DNA from: Thermoleophilia bacterium UBA2241
Lineage (GTDB): Bacteria > Actinomycetota > Thermoleophilia > UBA2241
Assembly: GCA_002347645.1 (NCBI GenBank)
Contig: DDYF01000022.1
Span: 1 to 64,000 of the forward strand
DNA: 64,000 nucleotides
Reading direction: 5' to 3'
Shown here: positions 25,014 through 32,229 of the stretch, piece by piece
Layout of the letters: the number at the start of each line of letters is the position of its first letter
Numbering within the stretch: the first letter of the stretch is position 1
Translations under genes and position numbers: made by a program
The notes under the pieces: model-generated
Databases searched by the model: none
The model's input: the letters and a program-made list of their open reading frames with translations, nothing else
Told to the model about the DNA's origin: nothing

Positions 25014-26063
25014 TCAGCCGCGCCCGTTCCCCGCGAGGTGCTGGTAGATGCGGCCGCACGTCTCGAACACGCCCTCGGGCGAGACCATGAGCAGGGTGCC
25101 GTTCTCGCGCGCCAGGGCGACGACCTCGGCGTCCGGCTCCACGCCGTTCACGAAGCAGATGCCGGGCACGTCCATGAGCTCGGCCACGCGGAGCATCTGC
25201 ACACTGGCCAGGTTGCTGACGAGGAGCGTCTTGTCCGACGCCTCGTTGAGCAGGTCGCTGACGCGATCGCCCGCGTAGATCTTCGCGATCTCGGTCCCGC
25301 CGGGAGCCCCGGGGGTCACGATGCGGGCTCCGATCAGCCCGGCCAGGTCCTCGAGCTTCATGGCTCTCCTCGCAAGCAGCGTCTCCAGTTGTCTGACCAT
25401 CGGCCCGATCTCGCCGCCGCCGTTCTCGTCGGCCGCGTCCTCGCCCGTCCGGCCCAGGCGGGAGAAGTACGCCGCTGACTCTACCGCCGCCGTGATGTCC
25501 ATGTACTCCACGAAGATGCGCGACGGCAGGTGCAGGGGCACGGGGGCGAAGCTGATGATGCTCTTGACGCCCGCGCGCACGAGCGCGTCCGCCGTGTCTT
25601 GGGCGCTCGCCGCCGGCACCGTGAGTACGGCGATCTCGATGCCGAGCTCGCGGACGATGTGCTCCATGCGGTCCGCGCCCACGACGCGGCACGACTGGAT
25701 GCTCGTCCCGACGATCTCAGGGTCGGTGTCGAAGGCGGCGACGACGGCCGCCGACGGGCTGGCGGCGGCAAGATGCTGCAGCACCGCGCGACCCAGGTTG
25801 CCGACACCGACGAGAGCCACCTCCTGTCGCGAGGCACCGTCGATGAAGCTCCCCAGGCTCTCGATGCAGAGCGCGACCTCGTATCCCTTGTTCGGGCTCC
25901 CGGAGTATCCGATCGCCATGAGGTCGCGGCGAACCTGGGCGGCGCTCACCACCGCGTGGCGGGCCAGCTGGTGAGAGTAGATATGCGTGACGCCCTGGTC
26001 GCGGAGCGAGGTCAGGAGTCGGCGGTAGCGGCTGAGACGCGCGACCGTCTTACGCGACACCAC
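25014..26063 (-). CDS. rex: Rex redox regulator fused to a DRTGG domain
   Basis: Residues 1-215 are a complete Rex repressor: winged-helix N-terminus (RRLLTSLRDQGVTHIYSHQLA, AAQVRRDLMAIGYSG), a Rossmann NAD(H)-binding core (VALVGVGNLGRAVLQ) and domain-swap helix IFVEYMDITAAVESAAYFSR. Rex normally ends there, at about 210 residues. This product continues through a short Gly/Asp linker into a DRTGG domain (MKLEDLAGLIGARIV, KIYAGDRVSDLLNEA) to 349 residues without a stop. Rex releases DNA when NADH/NAD+ rises. A GTG at 26063 with GGAG upstream is chosen. A strong Rex operator overlaps its own promoter. The extra domain could add a second input; alternatively, the internal ATG may also yield free DRTGG protein. 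Confidence 0.9.
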   Translation of the reverse strand: MVSRKTVARLSRYRRLLTSLRDQGVTHIYSHQLARHAVVSAAQVRRDLMAIGYSGSPNKGYEVALCIESLGSFIDGASRQEVALVGVGNLGRAVLQHLAAASPSAAVVAAFDTDPEIVGTSIQSCRVVGADRMEHIVRELGIEIAVLTVPAASAQDTADALVRAGVKSIISFAPVPLHLPSRIFVEYMDITAAVESAAYFSRLGRTGEDAADENGGGEIGPMVRQLETLLARRAMKLEDLAGLIGARIVTPGAPGGTEIAKIYAGDRVSDLLNEASDKTLLVSNLASVQMLRVAELMDVPGICFVNGVEPDAEVVALARENGTLLMVSPEGVFETCGRIYQHLAGNGRG

Positions 26064-26106
26064 CAGGCAGACTCCTTGCTCGAGAGGAACGTTACAGAAC
26101 GAACGC

Positions 26107-26122
26107 TGTGAATTCCGTCACA
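26107..26122. promoter_or_regulatory. candidate Rex operator (ROP)
   Basis: TGTGAATTCCGTCACA matches the actinobacterial Rex consensus TGTGAA-N4-TTCACA at all defined positions but one. It lies 44 bases upstream of the rex start and overlaps the predicted start of transcription. It implies NADH-responsive autoregulation of the whole rex-hydrogenase operon. Confidence 0.85.
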
Positions 26123-26151
26123 ATTCTCCTCCTCCACCAGCCGTCTGTCAA
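26123..26151 (-). promoter_or_regulatory. rex operon promoter
   Basis: On the minus strand TTGACA (26151-26146) is followed after 17 bases by GAGAAT (26128-26123). The predicted start of transcription, about 26116, falls inside the Rex operator, a repressor-friendly layout. Confidence 0.6.
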
Positions 26152-26160
26152 CGCGCCGCA

Positions 26161-26181
26161 CTTTGGACAGCATGTCCAAAG
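26161..26181. promoter_or_regulatory. 21-bp perfect palindrome, possible regulator site
   Basis: Arms CTTTGGACA and TGTCCAAAG are exact inverted repeats around GCA. The site sits just upstream of the rex -35 element (about -55), and about 190 bases before the divergent aminotransferase gene. Its placement fits an activator site for rex or an operator for the plus-strand gene. The rest of the 26064-26370 gap shows no further feature. Confidence 0.55.
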
Positions 26182-26370
26182 AGCGCGTCGTCGTCGTGCC
26201 CGCGTTGCGAAGGATTGTCCGTAGCCAAGCAGTGTCACTCTGGTAGAGTCGCGCGTGAGTCAGGGTGGAGAGCGTGCCGGCCGGTGCGCTCGGAGGTGCG
26301 CAGGCAGACCGTCGGCGCTCCTCCGGTCTTCCGCTTCGCACGGTACCAGCGTCTCTTTGGAGGTTCGTCG

Positions 26371-27639
26371 ATGGCACAGGACAAGTACAAGGTCGTCCCG
26401 TCCGTGATCGGGCGCTTCGCGCCCGTCGTGGCCGAGCGCGCCGAGGGTTCGTGGTTCTACACGAAGGACGGCGAGAAGTGGCTCGACTTGGCCGTGGGCA
26501 TCGCCGTGGTCAACACCGGTCACACGCACCCCAAGGTCATCGCCGCCGCCAAGGCGCAGATGGACAAGATCGTCCACGCCCAGGCGAACATGTTCTACAA
26601 CGACACCGTCGTCGACGCCGCCAACAAGATCCTCGAGATCGTCCCCGGCGATTTCGACAACGTGCTGTTCATCAACTCCGGCGCCGAGGCCGTCGAGAAC
26701 GCGGTCAAGCTCGCCAAGCAGTCGACGCGGCGTCCCGTGACCATCGCCTTCAAGGGCGCCTTCCACGGCCGCACGCACATGACCATGGCGCTGACGTGCT
26801 CGAAGGCCCAGTACCGCGGCTACTATGAGCCACTGCCGGGCGGCGTGTACCACGCGCGCTATGCGTACCCGTACCGCACGCCGGCCAGTGAAGACCCGGT
26901 CGACTTCGCGATCTCGGACCTCCGCAAGGTCATCACGACCGAGTGCTGGCCGGACCAGGTCGCGTCCATCCTCGTCGAGCCCATCCAGGGCGAGGGCGGC
27001 TTCATCGTCCCACCGGCCGAGTTCATGCAGGAAGTCCGCAAGATCGCCGACGAGATAGGCGCCCTGCTCATCATCGATGAGATCCAGTCTGGCTTCGGCC
27101 GCACCGGCAAGTGGTTCTGCATGGAGCACTACGGCGTGACCGCCGACATCGTGACGATCGCCAAGGGCATCGCCTCGGGCTTCCCGCTGTCGGCCATCGT
27201 CAGCAGGTCCGAGTACTTCGACAAGTGCAAGCCGGGTACGCTCGGCGGGACGTACGGCGGCAACGCCGTCGCCTGCGCGGCTTCGGCGGCGGGCATCGAC
27301 GCCATTCGCGACGAAGGCATGATGGACAACGCCACCAAGCAGGGCGAGAAGCTCCGCGGCTTCTTCACCAAGCTCCAGGAGACCTACCCCAACATCGGCG
27401 AGGTCCGCGGGCTCGGTCTCATGGACGCCATCGAGATCGTGAAGCCGGGCACCAAGGAGCCCGATGCTGCTGCCGCGGTCGCCTTCAAGAACGCGTGCAT
27501 CGAGCGCAAGGTCCTCACGCTGCTCTGCGGCATGTACGACAACTGCGTGCGCTTCCTGCCGGCCCTCAACATCCCCGACGACGCCATGGACTACGCCATG
27601 GGTGTCTGGGAAGAGGCCGCCAAGGTCGCGTTCGCCTGA
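26371..27639 (+). CDS. class III PLP aminotransferase (4-aminobutyrate/ornithine type)
   Basis: This fold-type I aminotransferase of 422 residues has GAEAVENAVKLAK (cofactor phosphate site), AFHGRTHMTMALT, EPIQGEGGFIVPP, IIDEIQSGFGRTG, and the PLP-binding Lys in IAKGIASGFPLS. Class III members transfer an omega-amino group from GABA, ornithine, acetylornithine or related donors. The overall pattern is nearest to 4-aminobutyrate aminotransferases, but substrate cannot be fixed by sequence alone. The ATG at 26371 has GGAGG nine bases upstream. It is a single gene with its own terminator, divergent from rex. Confidence 0.9.
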   Translation: MAQDKYKVVPSVIGRFAPVVAERAEGSWFYTKDGEKWLDLAVGIAVVNTGHTHPKVIAAAKAQMDKIVHAQANMFYNDTVVDAANKILEIVPGDFDNVLFINSGAEAVENAVKLAKQSTRRPVTIAFKGAFHGRTHMTMALTCSKAQYRGYYEPLPGGVYHARYAYPYRTPASEDPVDFAISDLRKVITTECWPDQVASILVEPIQGEGGFIVPPAEFMQEVRKIADEIGALLIIDEIQSGFGRTGKWFCMEHYGVTADIVTIAKGIASGFPLSAIVSRSEYFDKCKPGTLGGTYGGNAVACAASAAGIDAIRDEGMMDNATKQGEKLRGFFTKLQETYPNIGEVRGLGLMDAIEIVKPGTKEPDAAAAVAFKNACIERKVLTLLCGMYDNCVRFLPALNIPDDAMDYAMGVWEEAAKVAFA

Positions 27640-27663
27640 GTCGTACCGACGACCGAAGCACCC

Positions 27664-27697
27664 GGGCGGCCGGGGCGCGCAGGCGCCCCGGCCGCCC
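27664..27697 (+). terminator. intrinsic terminator of the aminotransferase gene
   Basis: A perfect 15-bp stem (27664-27678 with 27683-27697) and a four-base loop are followed by TCCTGTTTC, a weak T-rich tail. It starts 25 bases after the stop codon. Confidence 0.75.
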
Positions 27698-27762
27698 TCC
27701 TGTTTCTGGGCGCCGGCGGGCGTGCGAGGCGGTCCCGGCCGGCCGTGCTAGACTCCGCCGCG

Positions 27763-28203
27763 ATGACCGCGTCCACGCCCGCCGACTGCTTCTCGACCGA
27801 CGTCCGGGTCCGCTATGCCGACACCGACGCCGCCGGGGTCTGCTACTACGCGAACTACCTGGCCTTCTTCGAGGTGGCGCGCGTCGAGCTCTTGCGGCAG
27901 CTGGGCGTGCCCATCCGCGAGGCCGAGGCACGTGGCTGCGTGTTCCCGTGCGTCGAGGCCAGCGTCCGCTATCGGCGCCCGGCGCTGCTCGACGACCTGC
28001 TGACCGTCGCGCTCTGGGTGACGGATGTGCGGCCCGCGAGCTTCGCCTTCACGTACCGCGTGACGCGGGGCGACGCGCTGATCGCCGACGGCGCGACGCG
28101 GCACGCGGTCGTCGACCGTCGCAGCCTCGAACCGCGTCGGCTCCCCGACTGGCTGGTGGCCCTGTTTGAGGCGGCACCGGGGACGGTAGAGAAGGCGAGA
28201 TGA
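27763..28203 (+). CDS. YbgC/4-hydroxybenzoyl-CoA thioesterase family protein
   Basis: This hot-dog fold acyl-CoA thioesterase has 146 residues. The family signature RYADTDAAGVCYYANYLAFF contains the catalytic Asp, and CVEASVRYRRPALLDD is the second conserved block. It hydrolyses acyl-CoA thioesters; the chain preference is not visible. A -10-like TAGACT lies at 27749-27754, placing the likely RNA start at or within two bases of the ATG, so the message may be leaderless. The stop overlaps the rhomboid gene start by ATGA. Confidence 0.85.
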   Translation: MTASTPADCFSTDVRVRYADTDAAGVCYYANYLAFFEVARVELLRQLGVPIREAEARGCVFPCVEASVRYRRPALLDDLLTVALWVTDVRPASFAFTYRVTRGDALIADGATRHAVVDRRSLEPRRLPDWLVALFEAAPGTVEKAR

Positions 28204-29168
28204 GCACGCCGCCGACAGACGACCGCATGCCGCCGGACTTCCAGACACCGGTGCCCCCCGACCTCGACGTCCGGTTCTGCTACCGCCACCCCGATCGCGA
28301 GACGGGCGTGTCGTGTTCGAGCTGTGGGCGCCCGATCTGCCACGAGTGCATGGTCCCGGCGCCGGTCGGCTTTCGCTGCCCGGAGTGCGTGCGCGAGCAG
28401 AACCGCGGCGCCGAGCGCACGCGTGTCGTCACGCGCGGTCAGCTCCGTTCGCGCTGGGGCACGGGCGGCGTGGCGCCGAGGGTCACTCCCGGCACCAAGG
28501 TCCTGGTGGGCATCAACGTGGCCTTCTTCCTGTTCGAGATGGTGCTGGCCGCGGGTATGGCCTTCGGCGGGGGCGTCTCGGCGCGCTCGCTGACGTCGAT
28601 GGGCGCGCTCGTCCCGGCGCTCGTCGCGCTCGAGCACGAGTACTGGCGCCTGCTCACGTCGATGTTCCTGCACGCGAACCTCTTCCACATCCTGTTCAAC
28701 ATGTGGGCCTTGTGGGTGGTCGGGTCGTTTCTCGAGCGCGTCATGGGCACGACGCGGTTCGTGCTGCTCTACCTCGTCTCAGGGCTCGCCGGGTCGGTGC
28801 TCGTCCTCATCGCCGGCCCCGAGCTGGTGCCCACGGTGGGTGCCTCGGGCGCCATCTTCGGCGTCTTCGGCGCCACCTTCCTCTGGGCCTACCTGAGCCG
28901 CGGCCGCGACATGATGGCCGGCCAGCTGGTCCGCAGCATGGGGCTCATCCTGGTGCTCAACCTCGTCATCACCTTCGTCGGGAGCTCGTACATCTCGTGG
29001 CAGGCGCACGTCGGCGGCCTCATCGGCGGCCTCGCCGCCTTCGCCGCCCTGCGCCTCGGTGACCGCACGGGGTTCCGTGGACGGGTCGGCAACGACGCCC
29101 TGGTCGCGCTCGGTGTCGTCGTGGCCATCCTCTTCGCGCTCGTCGTCTGGCGGGCGCAGACCTTCTGA
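28200..29168 (+). CDS. rhomboid-family intramembrane serine protease with zinc-ribbon N-terminus
   Basis: This membrane protein of 322 residues has a cytoplasmic N-terminal metal-binding segment with CSSCGRPICHEC and FRCPEC motifs, resembling a B-box/zinc ribbon. About six transmembrane helices follow. The rhomboid catalytic Ser is in GASGAIFG and the catalytic His in QAHVGGLIGG. HANLFHILFNMWAL is the conserved TM2 block. It cleaves transmembrane substrates within the membrane; the substrate is unknown. The zinc-ribbon fusion is common in actinobacterial rhomboids. It overlaps the thioesterase gene and precedes the peptidase gene by two bases. Confidence 0.93.
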   Translation: MSTPPTDDRMPPDFQTPVPPDLDVRFCYRHPDRETGVSCSSCGRPICHECMVPAPVGFRCPECVREQNRGAERTRVVTRGQLRSRWGTGGVAPRVTPGTKVLVGINVAFFLFEMVLAAGMAFGGGVSARSLTSMGALVPALVALEHEYWRLLTSMFLHANLFHILFNMWALWVVGSFLERVMGTTRFVLLYLVSGLAGSVLVLIAGPELVPTVGASGAIFGVFGATFLWAYLSRGRDMMAGQLVRSMGLILVLNLVITFVGSSYISWQAHVGGLIGGLAAFAALRLGDRTGFRGRVGNDALVALGVVVAILFALVVWRAQTF

Positions 29169-29170
29169 CG

Positions 29171-30406
29171 ATGACGGCAGCCAGCTTGGACGCAGCCCCC
29201 CTCGTGGAACCGGGCGCGCGGCTGACGCCGCCGGACGAGGTGGAGCGGCGTCTCGCCGGGCTGCAGGCGACGCTCGGCGGCCGTGGTCTCGACGCCGTCC
29301 TCGTCCTTCAGAACGCGGACCTCTACTACTACAGCGGCACCGTCCAGCAGTCCTTCCTGTACGTGCCCGCCGACGGCCGGGCGACCCTCTTCGTGCGCAA
29401 AGTCGTGGAGCGCGCCCGGCTCGAGTCGCCGCTCGAGCACATCGTCGCGCTCCGCGGGGTGCGCGAGCTCCCGGGCGCGGTCGCCGAACGGTACGGCCGC
29501 CTGCCCGCGCGCATGGGCCTCGAGCTCGATGTGCTGCCTGTCGCGCAGGCGCGCCGGCTTGAGGGCCTCTTTCCGGGGACGGTCTTCGTCGACGTCGGCC
29601 CGGACATCGTGCGGCAGCGCGCCGTCAAGTCGCCCTGGGAGATCGCACGCATCGCCGCCGCCGCGGCGCTCGCCGACGAGGTCTTCCGGCTCGCGCCCGG
29701 CCTGCTTGAAGAGGGCATGACGGAGGCCCAGTTCGCGGGCCGCATCGAGGCCGAGGCGCGGCGCCTGGGCCACGAGGGCATCATCCGCATGCGGGGCTTC
29801 AACCAGGAGATGTTCTACGGTCAGTTGCTCTCGGGCGCGAGCGGGACGGCGGCGACGTTCCTGGACACGCCTCTCGGCGGCACGGGCCTGAGCCCGGCCG
29901 TCGCCCAGGGGGTGAGCTTCAGGCCCATCCGGCGCGGCGACCACGTCGTGTTCGACTTCGTCGCCGTCCGCGAGGGGTACATCGCCGACTTCACGCGTAT
30001 CCTGGCGCTCGGTCCTCTCCCGGACGACCTGGCGCGGGCCTATGATGCCGCGCTGCGCGTCCAGGAGGCCGTGCGGCGGGTGGCAGGGCCCGGTGTGACG
30101 TGCTCGTCGGTCTGGTCCACGGCTGCGAACGCGGCCGAGTCGCTGGGGTACGGCGACGGCTTCATGGGCAGCGGGGAGGGCAAGGTACGCTTCGTCGGCC
30201 ACGGCGTGGGTCTGGAGCTCGACGAGCTGCCCGTACTCGCGTCGAGCGAGCTCGAGCTGGCCGAGGGGATGGTGTTCGCGCTCGAGCCGAAGTTCGTCCT
30301 GCCCGGACGCGGGGCGATCGGAGTAGAGAACACGTGGCACGTGACGGCGGACGGGATCGCCGCGCTGACCACCGCTTCCGAGGACGTCGTCGAGGTGGCG
30401 CGATAA
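29171..30406 (+). CDS. M24-family metallopeptidase (Xaa-Pro aminopeptidase-like)
   Basis: This creatinase/prolidase-type protein of 411 residues has an N-terminal creatinase-like domain (about 1-150) followed by a pita-bread fold. All five metal ligands are recognisable: the two Asp in VFDFVAVREGYIADFTR, His in GHGVGLELDE, Glu in ALEPKFV and Glu in GVENTW. It should be an active two-metal peptidase or a relative acting on Xaa-Pro or modified dipeptides. It is cytoplasmic. It is in an operon with the rhomboid protease and the MBL-fold gene; no functional link is evident. Confidence 0.9.
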   Translation: MTAASLDAAPLVEPGARLTPPDEVERRLAGLQATLGGRGLDAVLVLQNADLYYYSGTVQQSFLYVPADGRATLFVRKVVERARLESPLEHIVALRGVRELPGAVAERYGRLPARMGLELDVLPVAQARRLEGLFPGTVFVDVGPDIVRQRAVKSPWEIARIAAAAALADEVFRLAPGLLEEGMTEAQFAGRIEAEARRLGHEGIIRMRGFNQEMFYGQLLSGASGTAATFLDTPLGGTGLSPAVAQGVSFRPIRRGDHVVFDFVAVREGYIADFTRILALGPLPDDLARAYDAALRVQEAVRRVAGPGVTCSSVWSTAANAAESLGYGDGFMGSGEGKVRFVGHGVGLELDELPVLASSELELAEGMVFALEPKFVLPGRGAIGVENTWHVTADGIAALTTASEDVVEVAR

Positions 30407-30428
30407 GGCGCCTCCGGAGGGCAGGGTG

Positions 30429-31223
30429 ATGGAAGAGCTGAGGCACAACGTGCTGGTGCACCGCGTCGATGCGATGGGCTTTCCCACGGCGAGCGTCGTG
30501 GTCGTGACGGCGGCCCGCGCGCTCGTGGTCGACACCTTGACGCGTCCTCAGGACATGGAGCCGGTGCTGGAGGCGCTGGCCGAGAGGGCGCCGGGGCGCC
30601 GGCGTCTCGTCGTGAACACGCACCACCACTGGGACCACGTGTACGGCAACGCCGCGTTCGCGACCACCGACATCGTCGCGCAGCGCGCCTGTCCCCGCCT
30701 GCTCGAGGCCCAGCTGCGTGGCGTGTCCGAGTCGGTGCCGGCCCCGCCGCCCGATGGCGTCCCACTACCGACGGTCACCTTCGGCGACCGCCTCACGTAC
30801 GTGGGCGAGGACGAGACCGTCCATCTCATCCACACCCCCGGTCACAGCGAGGACTCCCTCGTCGCCTACCTCGACGAGGCAGCGGTGCTGCTCGCCGGGG
30901 ACACGCTGGAGTGGCCGCTGCCCAACCTCGGCCAGCGCGACGCCAGCGAGATCTGGGTGCGGACCTTGCGGCAGCTGAAGCAGCTCCCGGTGACGACCAT
31001 CCTCCCGAGCCACGGACCGGCGCTGGGCAAGGAGCTGATCGATGCGAACGAGCGGTACCTCACCGGCGTCTATGAGGCCGTCGCCGACCTGAAGCGCCGC
31101 GGCGCAGACCGCCATGAGCTGGATGTGCCCGCCGCCACGCTGCTCCCGCCCGGCGTGGAGCTCGACGAGGTGTACCAGGCGGCCCATCGCCGAAACCTGG
31201 AGTTCGCCTGGGACGAGGCCTGA
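30429..31223 (+). CDS. MBL-fold metallohydrolase
   Basis: This metallo-beta-lactamase fold protein has 264 residues. The metal-binding motif HTHHHWDHVYGN, then HTPGHSEDS, GDTLEW and PSHGP give a complete two-metal site. The ATG at 30429 is preferred over the adjacent GTG because GGAGG is eight bases upstream. Substrate is not identifiable; hydrolases of this general type act on thioesters, lactones or nucleotides. Last gene of the cluster starting at 27763. Confidence 0.88.
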   Translation: MEELRHNVLVHRVDAMGFPTASVVVVTAARALVVDTLTRPQDMEPVLEALAERAPGRRRLVVNTHHHWDHVYGNAAFATTDIVAQRACPRLLEAQLRGVSESVPAPPPDGVPLPTVTFGDRLTYVGEDETVHLIHTPGHSEDSLVAYLDEAAVLLAGDTLEWPLPNLGQRDASEIWVRTLRQLKQLPVTTILPSHGPALGKELIDANERYLTGVYEAVADLKRRGADRHELDVPAATLLPPGVELDEVYQAAHRRNLEFAWDEA

Positions 31224-31286
31224 GCGGGCCGCCCCGGGTCGCTCTCCGCGGGTACGTCGTCGTCGACACGTTTCCTCTGGTCCGCA

Positions 31287-31310
31287 AAAGTGGATATAGT
31301 CGTCCACTTT
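31287..31310. promoter_or_regulatory. candidate Rrf2 autoregulatory operator
   Basis: Perfect 8-bp arms AAAGTGGA and TCCACTTT are separated by eight bases. The site lies directly in front of a -10-like TAGATT (31314-31319), whose expected RNA start coincides with the ATG of the Rrf2 gene at 31326. It is well placed to block that promoter, and the transcript would be leaderless. Confidence 0.65.
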
Positions 31311-31325
31311 GGGTAGATTGACGTC

Positions 31326-31772
31326 ATGAGGTTGTCGACACAGGCCGACTACGCGGTCCGGGCGGTGTATGAGCTCTCGCGACGAGAGCCCGGGGCCGTG
31401 GTGTCCACCGAGGCCATCGCCGAGGCCCAACGCCTCCCGGGGAGCCGTCTGGCGAAGGTGCTGCAAGACCTCGCACACGCCGACCTGGTGCGGACCTACA
31501 GGGGCAGCGGAGGTGGCGTGTCGCTGGCACGTCCGCCGGCCGAGATCACGGTCCGTCAGGTGTACGAGGCCGTGGAGGGACCCGTGCTGTTGTGCCGCTG
31601 CCACCAGCGGGTAGAACCGTGCGGCGACGACCCGTGCGACACGCACGACTTCTGGCAAGGCGTCGAGTCGCTCCTCAACAGGGAGCTGGATGCGACGACG
31701 TTCGCGGCCCTGGTCCGGCGGACGCGTTCCGGCGCGACCGGCACGGCCGCCGGCAGAGCGGGGAGGAGGTGA
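31326..31772 (+). CDS. Rrf2-family transcriptional regulator
   Basis: This winged-helix Rrf2 regulator of 148 residues begins with the family start MRLSTQADYAVRAVYELS. The wing region includes GSGGGVSLARPP. A Cys cluster CRCHQRVEPCGDDPC around residues 90-105 fits the Fe-S ligand region of IscR/NsrR relatives, though spacing is not that of a characterised member. It probably senses Fe-S status, nitric oxide or redox. The stop codon lies inside the ribosome binding site of the next gene, a NifU-like scaffold, supporting an Fe-S theme. Confidence 0.9.
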   Translation: MRLSTQADYAVRAVYELSRREPGAVVSTEAIAEAQRLPGSRLAKVLQDLAHADLVRTYRGSGGGVSLARPPAEITVRQVYEAVEGPVLLCRCHQRVEPCGDDPCDTHDFWQGVESLLNRELDATTFAALVRRTRSGATGTAAGRAGRR

Positions 31773-31777
31773 ACCGA

Positions 31778-32011
31778 ATGGCAGAGCTGAAGGAGCAGGT
31801 CGAGAAGGCTCTCGGCGACATCCGTCCCGCGCTGCAGGCCGACGGTGGCGACATCGAGCTCGTCGACGTCGTCGACGGCGTCGTCCAGGTGAGGCTGCAG
31901 GGCGCCTGCGCCGGCTGTCCCATGTCGCAGCTGACACTGACGAACGGCGTGGAACGTCACCTCAAGAACGTTGTCCCCGGCGTGGAGCGCGTAGAGAACC
32001 TGGCGTTCTGA
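31778..32011 (+). CDS. NifU C-terminal domain (Nfu) Fe-S scaffold protein
   Basis: This 77-residue Nfu domain has the family pattern KALGDIRPALQADGGDIELV and the cluster-binding CAGCP. It carries Fe-S clusters for transfer to apo-proteins. It is preceded by a near-ideal AGGAGGTGA and is co-transcribed with the Rrf2 regulator. A dedicated scaffold is plausible given the many Fe-S proteins of the hydrogen island. Confidence 0.92.
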   Translation: MAELKEQVEKALGDIRPALQADGGDIELVDVVDGVVQVRLQGACAGCPMSQLTLTNGVERHLKNVVPGVERVENLAF

Positions 32012-32043
32012 GCGAAAGGGCGCCGCGGGCGCTCTGGTGGAAG

Positions 32044-32082
32044 GGCGGCGGCCCGGCCCGCATCGGGGGCCGGGCCGCCGCC
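32044..32082 (+). terminator. intrinsic terminator after the Nfu gene
   Basis: A perfect 16-bp GC stem (32044-32059 with 32067-32082) lies 33 bases after the stop, followed by TTGGCCTT. Confidence 0.7.
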
Positions 32083-32168
32083 TTGGCCTTCCCGCGGCCG
32101 CGCCGCGCACCGGCACCGGCACCGGCGGCCGGCCGGGTGGAAGGAGGCGCGGGCGGCTTGCGGGGGTA

Positions 32169-32174
32169 TATACT
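32169..32174 (+). promoter_or_regulatory. putative -10 element for the polyphosphate cluster
   Basis: TATACT lies 55 bases before the polyphosphate kinase ATG, downstream of the preceding terminator. No clear -35 hexamer is present. Confidence 0.45.
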
Positions 32175-32229
32175 GCGCGCCCCGCGGTGTGGGCGTGGCA
32201 AGCGTGCGGACCGGCGAGGAGGGAGCGCG

